Positions 33,481 through 41,709 of a DNA stretch of 64,000 nucleotides are shown in pieces (position 1 is the first letter of the stretch; the number at the start of each line of letters is the position of its first letter). This stretch comes from Hyphomonas sp. CY54-11-8 (GTDB taxonomy: Bacteria > Pseudomonadota > Alphaproteobacteria > Caulobacterales > Hyphomonadaceae). The position numbers and the translations under genes were made by a program. Under the pieces are notes generated by a model. That model made no database searches. It had not been told where the DNA came from and was given only the letters and a program-made list of their open reading frames with translations. The stretch covers positions 1-64,000 of the forward strand of contig NZ_AWFD01000033.1 of assembly GCF_000682735.1 (NCBI RefSeq), given 5' to 3'.

Positions 33481-35055
33481 ATGGAGGGAGCGACCCGTCG
33501 GTCTGCATTGGCGCTCATCGGGGCAACGGCTGGCAGTGCTGCGCTGTATGCCGCGATGAAGTCCATTCGACACGTCCAGCCGTCATCATATAAAGGCCCC
33601 ATCAGGCTCGATGGAGATCCGAAAGGCGCGAAAGTCCTCATTCTCGGCGCCGGTCTCGCGGGCATGGTCGCAGCATTGGAACTTCGATCCGCAGGCTATG
33701 ACGTCGAGGTATTGGAGTATCGCGAGAAAGCCGGCGGCCGTTGCTGGACGCTGCGCGGCGGTGACACCTACACCGAGCTCGGCGGCGCGAGCCAGAAGGT
33801 TTCCTTCAAAGGCGATAACTATATCAATCCGGGGCCCTGGCGGATTCCTTATGACCATCACGGCGTGCTGGACTACTGCCAGCGTCTAGGCGTCCAGCTG
33901 GAACCTTTCATCCAGCAAAACCACAACGCCTATATCCACAATAGCAAAGCGTTTGGCGGCAAGCCGCAACGTTTCAAACACATCGCCACGGACTATCGTG
34001 GCCAGACTTCGGAATTGCTTGCCAAGGCGGTCGACCAGAATCGTCTGGATGACATGCTGACGTCGGAAGACCGGGAAGCGCTGATTGAATCGCTCCGGGC
34101 GACCGGGGCACTGGACGACACCAATTCGTATAAGGCCGGGGACCTGACCAGCCGGTATCGCGGTTTTGGCAAACCGCCGGGCGCCGGCTTCAATGGCGCG
34201 CCATCCGCTTCGGATCCGATCAGCCTGTCCGAAATCCTTCAATCCGGCATGTGGGGCCGGCTGGCCGACGCAGACCTGCTGGATCACCAGATGCCGATGT
34301 TCCAACCGGTTGGCGGCATGGACATGATCGCGCAGGCATTTGCACGGGAAGTGGGTGACCTGATCCGCTTCAATTCCAAAGTCGTTTCGCTGCAACAGGA
34401 CGATGATGGCGTGAAAGTCGCCTACGAAGACACTCGCACAGGCGACACACTGACAGCTCAAGCGGACTGGTGTGTTTGTACCGTACCATTCTCGATCCTT
34501 GGCCAGATGGATCACAATCTGTCACCGGAACTCACAGCGGCGGTGAACAATGTCTTCTATCGCGGATCCGCCAAATGGGGCCTCGAATTCAAACGCCGGT
34601 TCTGGGAGCAGGATGAACATATCTATGGCGGGATCAGCTATACCGATCTTCCCATTGAAATGATCTCTTACCCCTCAACAGGCCTCTTCACCAAGGGCCC
34701 GGCCGTCTTGCTGGGCGGCTACACATGGGATGACGCGCAGGCATACGAGTTCAACGCCATGCAACCGGAAGACAGGATCAAATGGGCACTTGAATTCGGG
34801 TCGAAACTCCATCCGCAATATCTTGAAGAATTCAAGACCGGCGTCAGCGTCGTCTGGCACAAGGTGCCATGGGTGCTCGGCTGCTTCGGTATCTGGCGGG
34901 ACAAGGAAGCTCACTACGCAAATGCGGTGAAGATCGACAACCGTGTTGTCTGCGCCGGCGAGCACGTGTCTTATCTCGGTGCCTGGCTGGAAGGCGCAAT
35001 TGAATCTTCACTCGACGCGATTGGCCGTCTGCATGACAAGGTGATCAACGGATGA
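33481..35055 (+). CDS. Exported FAD-dependent amine/L-amino-acid oxidase
   Basis: 524-residue flavin monoamine-oxidase-family enzyme. An RR-containing hydrophobic leader (TRRSALALIGATAGSAALYA) suggests Tat export or anchoring. The FAD fold is KVLILGAGLAGMVAALELRS, followed by VLEYREKAGGRCWTLRGG; the C-terminal flavin motif is NRVVCAGEHVSYLGAWLEGA. GGAGG at 33471 fits ATG 33481; ATG 33469 (with AAAGGA) is nearly as good and adds four residues. The stop overlaps the cytochrome c gene by 4 bp, and a RidA lipoprotein follows. This suggests oxidation of an amine or amino acid to an imine, with electrons passing to cytochrome c rather than only to oxygen. Confidence 0.9.
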   Translation: MEGATRRSALALIGATAGSAALYAAMKSIRHVQPSSYKGPIRLDGDPKGAKVLILGAGLAGMVAALELRSAGYDVEVLEYREKAGGRCWTLRGGDTYTELGGASQKVSFKGDNYINPGPWRIPYDHHGVLDYCQRLGVQLEPFIQQNHNAYIHNSKAFGGKPQRFKHIATDYRGQTSELLAKAVDQNRLDDMLTSEDREALIESLRATGALDDTNSYKAGDLTSRYRGFGKPPGAGFNGAPSASDPISLSEILQSGMWGRLADADLLDHQMPMFQPVGGMDMIAQAFAREVGDLIRFNSKVVSLQQDDDGVKVAYEDTRTGDTLTAQADWCVCTVPFSILGQMDHNLSPELTAAVNNVFYRGSAKWGLEFKRRFWEQDEHIYGGISYTDLPIEMISYPSTGLFTKGPAVLLGGYTWDDAQAYEFNAMQPEDRIKWALEFGSKLHPQYLEEFKTGVSVVWHKVPWVLGCFGIWRDKEAHYANAVKIDNRVVCAGEHVSYLGAWLEGAIESSLDAIGRLHDKVING

Positions 35056-35504
35056 GACATCAAGCCCGATTCCCCCGCACCGCGCTGACCGTTCTCGCTT
35101 TCTCGGCCGTTGCCCTCAACATGCAGGCCGATCAAGGCATCCCTGAAATTACAAGCTTCGAACCGACGCCACTTGAGAAGAAAATATTCGACGGCCCGGG
35201 CGTCACTGTGACCAGCGGCGAAGAGATTTACTCCACGCTCTGTGCGGGCTGCCATATGCCAAAAGGTGAAGGCGCAGTTGGCGGTGGCATGTACCCCGCC
35301 CTCGCGGGGAATGATAAGCTTGAGTATCCGGATTATGCTGTCTTTATCGTCCTGAACGGGTACAAAGCGATGCCATCATTCGCCCACACGCTTTCCGACG
35401 AGCAGGTTGCCGCGGTCGTCAATTACCTGCAGTCCGGACTGGGTAAAAATTCTTATGAACCGACCGCTACTGTCGAACAGGTCGAGCTAAGCCGGCCTCA
35501 ATAA
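35052..35504 (+). CDS. Periplasmic c-type cytochrome
   Basis: 150-residue mono-haem cytochrome c: amino-terminal signal (TALTVLAFSAVALNMQA), haem site STLCAGCHMPKGEG, and a methionine ligand candidate in LNGYKAMPSFAHTLSDEQVA. Start ATG overlaps the amine oxidase stop (ATGA), showing coupling. It is the probable electron acceptor of that flavoenzyme, delivering electrons to the respiratory chain. A RidA lipoprotein gene follows 21 bp on. Confidence 0.92.
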   Translation: MRHQARFPRTALTVLAFSAVALNMQADQGIPEITSFEPTPLEKKIFDGPGVTVTSGEEIYSTLCAGCHMPKGEGAVGGGMYPALAGNDKLEYPDYAVFIVLNGYKAMPSFAHTLSDEQVAAVVNYLQSGLGKNSYEPTATVEQVELSRPQ

Positions 35505-35525
35505 TCTGAATACGGAGTGAAACCT

Positions 35526-36020
35526 ATGCGCTTTACCATCCCTCTTCTTTCGATTGCCGCCGTCGCGCTTGCTGCCTGCGGCGCCGCCGACAGTGAAGTC
35601 ATCCGTCACAAGATTCCAGGATCCGACTTCCCGATCCTTCAAGCGGTTGAAGTGCCCGCCGATGCGACACTGGTCTACCTGAGCGGCGCCGGCCCGGCGG
35701 TCACCGACGAAACTGCTGAACCGCGAACCCCGGCGGCCTATGGGGATATTACAACCCAGACCGAAACCACTCTGGCGACGATCGAATCCCGCCTTGAGGG
35801 TCTCGGATTGACGATGAGTGATGTCATCAAAATGCAGGTCTATATTGTTGCCGCTCCGGGCGAAGACTCGCTGGACTTTGGCGGCTTCATGGAAGGTTAC
35901 GTGAAGTTCTTCGGGACAGAAGAGCAACCGAACCTGCCGACCCGCTCGGTGTTCGAGGTCGCCGGTCTCGCCAACCCGGGTTGGCTGATCGAAATCGAAG
36001 TTGTTGCTGTTCGCGACTAG
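35526..36020 (+). CDS. RidA-family lipoprotein (imine/enamine deaminase type)
   Basis: 164 residues: lipoprotein signal (FTIPLLSIAAVALAACGA, lipobox cysteine) followed by a YjgF/YER057c/RidA domain (TTQTETTLATIESRLEGLGL, DVIKMQVYIVAAPG, LPTRSVFEVAGLANPGWLIE). Classical RidA is cytosolic and hydrolyses reactive imines or enamines released by PLP enzymes and amino-acid oxidases. Here it is exported and encoded right behind an exported amine oxidase and its cytochrome, a strong functional match. The usual catalytic arginine falls in LPTRSVFEV. ATG 35526 is chosen since GGAG precedes it; GTG 35517 is an alternative. Confidence 0.9.
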   Translation: MRFTIPLLSIAAVALAACGAADSEVIRHKIPGSDFPILQAVEVPADATLVYLSGAGPAVTDETAEPRTPAAYGDITTQTETTLATIESRLEGLGLTMSDVIKMQVYIVAAPGEDSLDFGGFMEGYVKFFGTEEQPNLPTRSVFEVAGLANPGWLIEIEVVAVRD

Positions 36021-36143
36021 TTTCTACGTTCCGGCGTTTCTCAGCGCCGGAACGCTCTTTCCGGGCTTTGCTTGCCCCTACGCAAATCATTTCCTTCACC
36101 GGTAAGGCATGTATGATCCCCAAAAATACCATTGGGGAGAGAC

Positions 36144-37847
36144 ATGCACTACGCAGAACTTCTGAAGGCGCGCGAGGAACTGACCGGTCCGGGCGGTGAT
36201 TTCGAAATCACCGAGGCTGAGGTTCTTGGCCACACGCTCCGTGTTTACAAGAATGCCCCACCGAGCATTCGCGAAGTCTGGCTCGCCACCAGGGATTTCG
36301 CCGACCGGACCTATCTTGTCTATGAAGGTGAGCGCCTCACCTATGCCGAAGCGCACAAGCAGACGGATGCCATAGCAGCGTGGTTGTTCGATCATGGCGT
36401 CCAGCCGGGCGACCGGGTCGCCGTGGCCATGCGCAACTATCCGGAGTGGCTTCTCATTTACTGGGCCTGTGTGTCGGTCGGGATCACCGTGGTTGGCATG
36501 AACGCCTGGTGGACCGCCGAGGAAATGGCCTACGCCTTGAAAGACTCCGAACCGAAAGTCCTGTTCCTCGATGCTGAACGGCTCGAACGGATCAGGGGCC
36601 GCGATGACCTGACAGGCTCAATGAAAGTCGTCGGAGTCCGGATCCCCGACCTGCCGGCTAACGTAATACCGTGGAGCGACGTCATTTCCCACGGCGGCGA
36701 GATGCCGGATGTTACTGTCGACCCCGACTCTGATGCGTGTATCTTCTATACGTCTGGCACGACCGGCTTCCCCAAGGGGGCCCAACTCACCCAACGCGGG
36801 TGCGTCGCCAATCTCATGAACATGATGTATGCCGGGGCTTCCACGGCACTTGCGATTCAGCGCGCAACCGGCATCGAACCTCCGGAAGATCCGCCGCCAC
36901 CCGTGTCCCTCCTGACGACGCCTCTTTTCCACGTCACCGCCAACAATTGCGGCGCGTACGCCACCACAGCGGCCGGTGGCACGATCATCCTGATGTACCG
37001 CTGGGATGCCGGCGAAGCGCTGAAAATCATCGAGCGCGAGAAAGTTACCAGCCTAGGCGGCGTGCCGGTCATGGGTCGGGAACTGATCAATCACCCAGAC
37101 TTTGCCAAGACCGATACATCCAGCCTTGTCCAGCTTTCGGGCGGTGGGGCACAGGTGCCGCCTGATCTGGTCCACAAGATCGAATCCAGCATCGCGACCG
37201 CCCGCCCGGCCACCGGGTATGGCATGACCGAAACATGCGGAATCATTACTTCCGTTTCGGCGGATTTCTTCGTCGACAAGCCGGACAGCGCCGGACCGTC
37301 CATGCCGAACTTCGAGGTCAAATGCGTGGACGAGCTCGGTGAAACCGTCGCCCCCGGCGAGCTGGGCGAGCTCTGGGTCAAAGGCTCCTCGGTCATCAAG
37401 GGCTATATCAACCGTCCCGAAGCAACCGCGGAATCGATCACCGATGGATGGCTCCACACCGGCGATATCGCCCGGATCGACAAGGACGGGTTCATCTATA
37501 TCGTCGACCGCAAAAAGGACATGGTCCTTCGCGGCGGCGAAAACGTCTACTGCGCCGAAGTGGAATCTGTTGCTTATACTCATCCGGCAGTGGCCGAGTG
37601 CAGTGTGTTTGGCGTCCCTGACGATCGGCTGGGAGAAGAAGTAGGTATCGCCATCGTCCTGAAGCCAGGCGAAAAACTGACCGCTGACGAATTCCGGGCC
37701 CACTGTGCAACCGCCATGGCAAAGCACAAAGTGCCCCGCTATGTCTGGTTCATCGCGGATGCCCTGCCCCGGAATGCCAGTGGCAAGTTCGTGAAACGTG
37801 ACCTGCGTGACCGTCTGAGCGCCGAACTCCAGAACGCCGGGCAATAA
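36144..37847 (+). CDS. AMP-dependent acyl-CoA synthetase/ligase
   Basis: 567-residue ANL-superfamily enzyme that activates a carboxylic acid as acyl-AMP and transfers it to CoA. Motifs: P-loop IFYTSGTTGFPKGAQLT, GYGMTETCGIITS, GDIARIDKDGFIYIVDRKKD, LRGGENVYCAEVE and the C-terminal catalytic lysine in NASGKFVKRDLR. Cytoplasmic. Start set by GGGGAGAG before ATG 36144. It stands 123 bp behind the RidA gene, perhaps the same operon; it could take the carboxylic acid formed from deaminated amino acid into CoA metabolism, but its chain-length or aromatic specificity cannot be told from the sequence. Confidence 0.93.
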   Translation: MHYAELLKAREELTGPGGDFEITEAEVLGHTLRVYKNAPPSIREVWLATRDFADRTYLVYEGERLTYAEAHKQTDAIAAWLFDHGVQPGDRVAVAMRNYPEWLLIYWACVSVGITVVGMNAWWTAEEMAYALKDSEPKVLFLDAERLERIRGRDDLTGSMKVVGVRIPDLPANVIPWSDVISHGGEMPDVTVDPDSDACIFYTSGTTGFPKGAQLTQRGCVANLMNMMYAGASTALAIQRATGIEPPEDPPPPVSLLTTPLFHVTANNCGAYATTAAGGTIILMYRWDAGEALKIIEREKVTSLGGVPVMGRELINHPDFAKTDTSSLVQLSGGGAQVPPDLVHKIESSIATARPATGYGMTETCGIITSVSADFFVDKPDSAGPSMPNFEVKCVDELGETVAPGELGELWVKGSSVIKGYINRPEATAESITDGWLHTGDIARIDKDGFIYIVDRKKDMVLRGGENVYCAEVESVAYTHPAVAECSVFGVPDDRLGEEVGIAIVLKPGEKLTADEFRAHCATAMAKHKVPRYVWFIADALPRNASGKFVKRDLRDRLSAELQNAGQ

Positions 37848-37866
37848 ACCTGCACCATTGATCGTG

Positions 37867-37889
37867 GGGCGGCCTGAGCCCGGCCGCCC
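37867..37889. terminator. Bidirectional hairpin between the acyl-CoA synthetase and phnE-like genes
   Basis: GGGCGGCC (37867-37874), loop TGAGCCC, GGCCGCCC (37882-37889); the right arm touches the stop codon of the convergent permease gene. No long T run. Confidence 0.6.
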
Positions 37890-38908
37890 TAGATCAGCTT
37901 GTGTCGAATTTTCGCCGCCAGCGCATCCAATGTCAGCACCGACAGGAAAATTATCAGCAAGATCGTCGCGACATGGTCGTATTGGAACATGTCGTACCGA
38001 CCTTTCAGCTCCTGCCCGATCCCGCCAGCCCCAACGAGGCCGATTACCGTACCCATACGGATATTGCGATCGAGGATATAGAAGCTCAGCGCGGTATAAC
38101 TTGGCAACACTTGTGGCAGCACGGCCAAGCGCAATACAGCAAAGTCGCCCGCCCCGGTCGCGCGTACGGCATCCTGCGGAACCTTGTCGGCCGCCTCGAT
38201 CTCCTCAGCGAAGAACTTGGCCAGGAACCCCACGCTATGTAACGCCAGAGCAAGAATACCTGCGATGGCGCCAAATCCGAACGCCAACACCAGAAAGAGC
38301 GCGCTGATCAGCTCCGGGACAGCACGCAGGAACGAAATGAAGCTGCGCGCGATTGCATACAGTGCCGAGTGGGGGGTGAAATTGCGCGCGGCAATCCAGG
38401 ACAATGGCAGGCTCATCAATACGGCAAACAGGCTGGCCCATATGGCCATCTCCACCGTTTCCAACATCTTGCCGAGCGTAAAGGTCAGATATCCGGCAGG
38501 CTCGACGAGAAATGTTTTTTCCACAGTCGTCGTTGTCATCTGCATGGTCTCAGGGTCCAGCGCAGATTCTTCCACTCGCTCAGTTTCGAGACGTGAAAAC
38601 AGAGGAAGGCGCGCCGGATCGAAATCGTCGATCAGGGATACCGGTGTTCGCTCCGCGATGGCGATCGGGTACATCTGTTGAGTGACGCTGCCGATGCCCC
38701 GCCCGATCTGGGACGATTCCTTCAATCCTACACTTGCCTGAAGAAATTCACCCAATTGGCTGGAAAGCCGGTGCAGTTCGATCCGATGAGCAGAAACGGA
38801 CAGTAGCACGAACGCAACCACAACCGTCAGAACAGTCTTCCAGCCAAAAGCCGGGCGCACGCGCCAATGCGCAGCGTCCACACGTCCGGTCACCGCGCTC
38901 TCTGACAT
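37889..38908 (-). CDS. PhnE-like ABC transporter permease
   Basis: 339-residue inner-membrane permease of the phosphonate/phosphite type. It has an amino-terminal span, a sizeable periplasmic insert (roughly residues 45-130), then a core of membrane segments containing the cytoplasmic coupling loop EEIEAADKVPQDAVRATGAG followed by LAVLPQVLPSYTAL. The ending IRMGTVIGLVGAGGIGQELK is characteristic of PhnE. The start codon lies within a few bases of the end of phnC. Third gene of the phnD-phnC-phnE-like operon. No C-P lyase genes are in view, so the imported compound may be an organophosphate rather than a phosphonate. Confidence 0.9.
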   Translation of the reverse strand: MSESAVTGRVDAAHWRVRPAFGWKTVLTVVVAFVLLSVSAHRIELHRLSSQLGEFLQASVGLKESSQIGRGIGSVTQQMYPIAIAERTPVSLIDDFDPARLPLFSRLETERVEESALDPETMQMTTTTVEKTFLVEPAGYLTFTLGKMLETVEMAIWASLFAVLMSLPLSWIAARNFTPHSALYAIARSFISFLRAVPELISALFLVLAFGFGAIAGILALALHSVGFLAKFFAEEIEAADKVPQDAVRATGAGDFAVLRLAVLPQVLPSYTALSFYILDRNIRMGTVIGLVGAGGIGQELKGRYDMFQYDHVATILLIIFLSVLTLDALAAKIRHKLI

Positions 38909-38909
38909 A

Positions 38910-39713
38910 TCAGGCTACCGCCATTGAAAGAGAAAAGCCTTCACGTTCCGCGCCAAAGATGCGGGCAAGCATGTCCTGGCTGAGCTGGCTTGGTGGACCG
39001 TCAAATACGATCCGCCCCTCACGTAACCCGATGATGCGGTCAGCATAGGTGCGAGAGAGGTTAATCTGGTGTAACGAACAGAGAACTGCTGCGCCCTGCT
39101 CCTCTGCGCACCGGCGGAGCAGCCCCATGACATCCTGCGCCGTTTGCGGATCGAGACTGGCAACCGGCTCGTCTGCCAGGATCAGTTTTGGAAAATTGAT
39201 CAGAGCACGGGCTATGCCGACACGCTGCTTCTGGCCACCGGAAAGACCGCTCACCGGCCGGTTCACATGCCCCTCTTCCAGACCGACGTGCGCAAGCAAA
39301 CCGCAGGCTCTATCCTGAACAGACTTTGAATAGGCTTGGAACAACACTCGCCACATTGGCAAATCAGGCACCGTGCCGGCCATGACGTTCTGCGCCGCCG
39401 TCAGGCGTGCTGAAAGGCCAAAATCCTGATGCACCATGCCGACATTGCGGCGTAGGTTGCGCATCGTTCTCGGCGAGAGTTTCACCCCGCCGACATCAAT
39501 GAATCCCGCGTCCAGTGGGGTTAGACCGATAACCGAGCGCAGCAGTGTGGTTTTACCGGATCCAGACGCACCGAGCAGAACACAGAAGCTCCCCGGCTCA
39601 ATCCGCAGAGACACACTGTCAAGGACAGTTGGACCGTCCGCAAAGGTCTTGCACGCGGCATCAACCGTCAGAACTGCCTGGGGGCCTATTGAACAGGATC
39701 GCGTATTGTTCAT
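38910..39713 (-). CDS. PhnC-like ABC transporter ATP-binding protein
   Basis: About 267-residue ATPase: Walker A LLGASGSGKTTLLRSV, Q-loop MVHQDFGLSARLTA, signature VSGLSGGQKQRVGIARAL, Walker B KLILADEPVASLDP and H-loop CSLHQINLS. Closest in pattern to PhnC. ATG 39713 is used; a TTG at 39722 overlapping the end of the binding-protein gene is possible. It powers the PhnE-like permease with the PhnD-like binding protein encoded just upstream. Confidence 0.92.
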   Translation of the reverse strand: MNNTRSCSIGPQAVLTVDAACKTFADGPTVLDSVSLRIEPGSFCVLLGASGSGKTTLLRSVIGLTPLDAGFIDVGGVKLSPRTMRNLRRNVGMVHQDFGLSARLTAAQNVMAGTVPDLPMWRVLFQAYSKSVQDRACGLLAHVGLEEGHVNRPVSGLSGGQKQRVGIARALINFPKLILADEPVASLDPQTAQDVMGLLRRCAEEQGAAVLCSLHQINLSRTYADRIIGLREGRIVFDGPPSQLSQDMLARIFGAEREGFSLSMAVA

Positions 39714-39722
39714 TCGGTTCAA

Positions 39723-40643
39723 TCAGGAGCCGGACTTGAGCAAAATGGCGGCTTGATAGTCGGTGTCGATAAAGCCGATCGTACTTGCCATTGCTTCGAA
39801 CAGTTCATCGGAAACATCTGTGTTGTAACGATCCACCTGTTTGCCACCATAGCCCCGGATGGACTCTGGCCGGATACCAGGCATCTCATGAACACTCCCA
39901 AGAGAAGACCTGAGAGAAGCCTTCACAGACGGCGACAATCCCGGATGCATCGCAATGGGGGGATTCGGAATTGGGTCCGACTTAATCAGCAGGCGGAATC
40001 CTGACGCGCTAAGGCCACCCTGATTTACCGCCCGCTCAAACGATATGAATGATGCGCCAGCAGCATCGACCAGGCCATTCTGCAGCGCCAGCAGGCTGTT
40101 AGCGTGGCTCCCCGTAATACGAACAGCATCAAGATCCCGAAGCGGATCAACACCGGCTTTCGATAACATCGCCAGCGGGTAGGAAAAGCTGCTTGCCGAG
40201 TGCTGTGATCCAAGCGCTATGGACTTTCCGATCAGATCATCTGGAGTGTCGATCCCGGAATCCCGGGACACAAAGACACCCGCATAATAGGTCGAACTGC
40301 CGTCTCGTTCTTCAATGGCTAAAAGGTCTGCGCAGCCGCGCTTGTGCGCTTCCACATAAGACACAGGCCCGAGCCAGGCAATTTCCGCCTGGCCAGCGCA
40401 CATGCCTTCGATAACCGCAGAATAGCTTTGCCCGGTCTGGACATCGAAATGGATTCCGCTGGTGCGGGTTATTGCATTGAACAATGGGAGAAAATCGGCC
40501 CGCGTTCCATCTTCTGTCCCGCCATCCGCCGGAATTAACAGCACACGGAGCGGACTGCCCGCCGCGCCGGTACGCTCAGCACTGGCCGGGAATCCGCCTA
40601 GGCAAAAACCCATCAGGACGATCAGGAGCATTCCCAGACGCAT
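39723..40643 (-). CDS. PhnD-like periplasmic substrate-binding protein
   Basis: 306 residues: signal (MLLIVLMGFCLGGFPASA) and the phosphate/phosphite/phosphonate-binding fold (YSAVIEGMCAGQAEIAWLGP, then SSTYYAGVFVSRDSGIDTPD, DLIGKSIALGSQHSASSF, LQNGLVDAAGASFISFERAV). First gene of the transporter operon, divergent from the RpiR regulator, 163 bp apart. The inverted repeat TTGAACTAAATTCAA lies in that interval. The ligand is presumably a phosphorylated small molecule: the RpiR regulator and a HAD phosphatase next door both point to that. Confidence 0.9.
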   Translation of the reverse strand: MRLGMLLIVLMGFCLGGFPASAERTGAAGSPLRVLLIPADGGTEDGTRADFLPLFNAITRTSGIHFDVQTGQSYSAVIEGMCAGQAEIAWLGPVSYVEAHKRGCADLLAIEERDGSSTYYAGVFVSRDSGIDTPDDLIGKSIALGSQHSASSFSYPLAMLSKAGVDPLRDLDAVRITGSHANSLLALQNGLVDAAGASFISFERAVNQGGLSASGFRLLIKSDPIPNPPIAMHPGLSPSVKASLRSSLGSVHEMPGIRPESIRGYGGKQVDRYNTDVSDELFEAMASTIGFIDTDYQAAILLKSGS

Positions 40644-40760
40644 GTCAGACCCCTCTCAATCCAGGCAGCGCCCCCTTGTGCGCCGCAACAATACTCAGGA
40701 TCTTCGATAACAGCCGCTTGTGACATTGGTGTAACGGAGTCAGTGCATTCTTGACCTTTC

Positions 40761-40775
40761 TTGAACTAAATTCAA
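40761..40775. promoter_or_regulatory. Candidate RpiR operator, site 1
   Basis: TTGAA-CTAAA-TTCAA followed by TTA, between a TTGACC (-35-like, 40751) and an AATTAAT -10-like stretch of the regulator gene and in the shared promoter region with the phnD-like gene. A matching copy with the same spacing lies at 42512. Confidence 0.5.
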
Positions 40776-40806
40776 TTAATGTGATACGAACCTTAGGAAG
40801 CGATCA

Positions 40807-41709
40807 ATGTCCGAGAGCAAACCCAAACGCAAAGCCGCAACCAAAAAGCGCGGCGACGTTCCAATCGTCGACAATGTGATGACGCGGATCCGGGTGCGTC
40901 ACGCTTCTCTCGGTCCAAGCACTCGCTCCATAGCTGATTTTATCCTGGAGAACCCCCGCCAGGTAGTCGGCATGTCCGTCACCGAACTTGCTGAAGCAAC
41001 GGGTGCCAGCGACGGAAGCGTCATCAACCTTTGCCGCCAGCTGGATTTGTCCGGTTTTCAACAGCTCAAACTCAGCCTAGCCCAGGAAGTCGTTCAGCCC
41101 GTCCAGTTCATCCACGAAGACCTACGTCCCTCGGACACAACACCGACCGTATGCCGGAAAACCTTCCACGCCGGTATTCAGGCCTTGCGTGACACGCTCT
41201 CGATTCTGGATGCCGATGCTGTCGACGAAGCTGTCCGCATTATCCGCGCGGCCGATCGTGTAGAAATATATGGCATTGGTTCCTCCGCCCCCATTGCAGA
41301 GGACGCGCAGTATCGCATGCTGCGGATCGGCATTGATGCCAAAGTCGTCGTGGACAGCCACATACAGGCGATCAGCGCCTCACGTACGGGACCGAAAGTG
41401 GCCGTGCTGACCATATCTCACTCAGGCGCGACGCACGAAACACTTGCCGCGACACGCCTCGCCAAAGAGGCTGGCGCCAAGACAATCATCGTCACGAACT
41501 TCTCCAGTTCGCCCCTGCAAGCCTATGCAGACGTGAAACTTTTCACCATGGCTCGCGAGACCAAGTTCCGGACCGAGGCCATGACCAGCCGCATCGCGCA
41601 GCTTTGCGTGCTTGACGCGCTGATCGCGGCGCTCGCCCTCGCCGATTATGACCGCGCGACCGACACACTCCGGAAAACATTCGATGTTTTGTCCTTGAAG
41701 CGCTTCTAG
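40807..41709 (+). CDS. MurR/RpiR family transcriptional regulator
   Basis: 300 residues: an amino-terminal HTH_6 domain (STRSIADFILENPRQVVGM, then VTELAEATGASDGSVINLCR) and a C-terminal SIS phosphosugar-isomerase-like effector domain (ADRVEIYGIGSSAPIAEDAQ, VAVLTISHSGATHETLAATR, AKTIIVTNFSSSPLQAYADV). Family members sense phosphorylated sugars or related metabolites. It sits between the phnDCE-like operon and the HAD phosphatase/TBDR pair, each with a TTGAA-N5-TCAA element upstream, which suggests it controls all of them. Its stop shares the CTAG tetranucleotide with the stop of the convergent HAD gene. Confidence 0.92.
   Translation: MSESKPKRKAATKKRGDVPIVDNVMTRIRVRHASLGPSTRSIADFILENPRQVVGMSVTELAEATGASDGSVINLCRQLDLSGFQQLKLSLAQEVVQPVQFIHEDLRPSDTTPTVCRKTFHAGIQALRDTLSILDADAVDEAVRIIRAADRVEIYGIGSSAPIAEDAQYRMLRIGIDAKVVVDSHIQAISASRTGPKVAVLTISHSGATHETLAATRLAKEAGAKTIIVTNFSSSPLQAYADVKLFTMARETKFRTEAMTSRIAQLCVLDALIAALALADYDRATDTLRKTFDVLSLKRF

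Noticed and set aside
37889-40643. A dedicated phosphonate-degradation locus
   Set aside because: Only the transporter genes resemble the phn system; no C-P lyase, phosphonatase or transaminase gene is present, so a phosphonate substrate is not supported.
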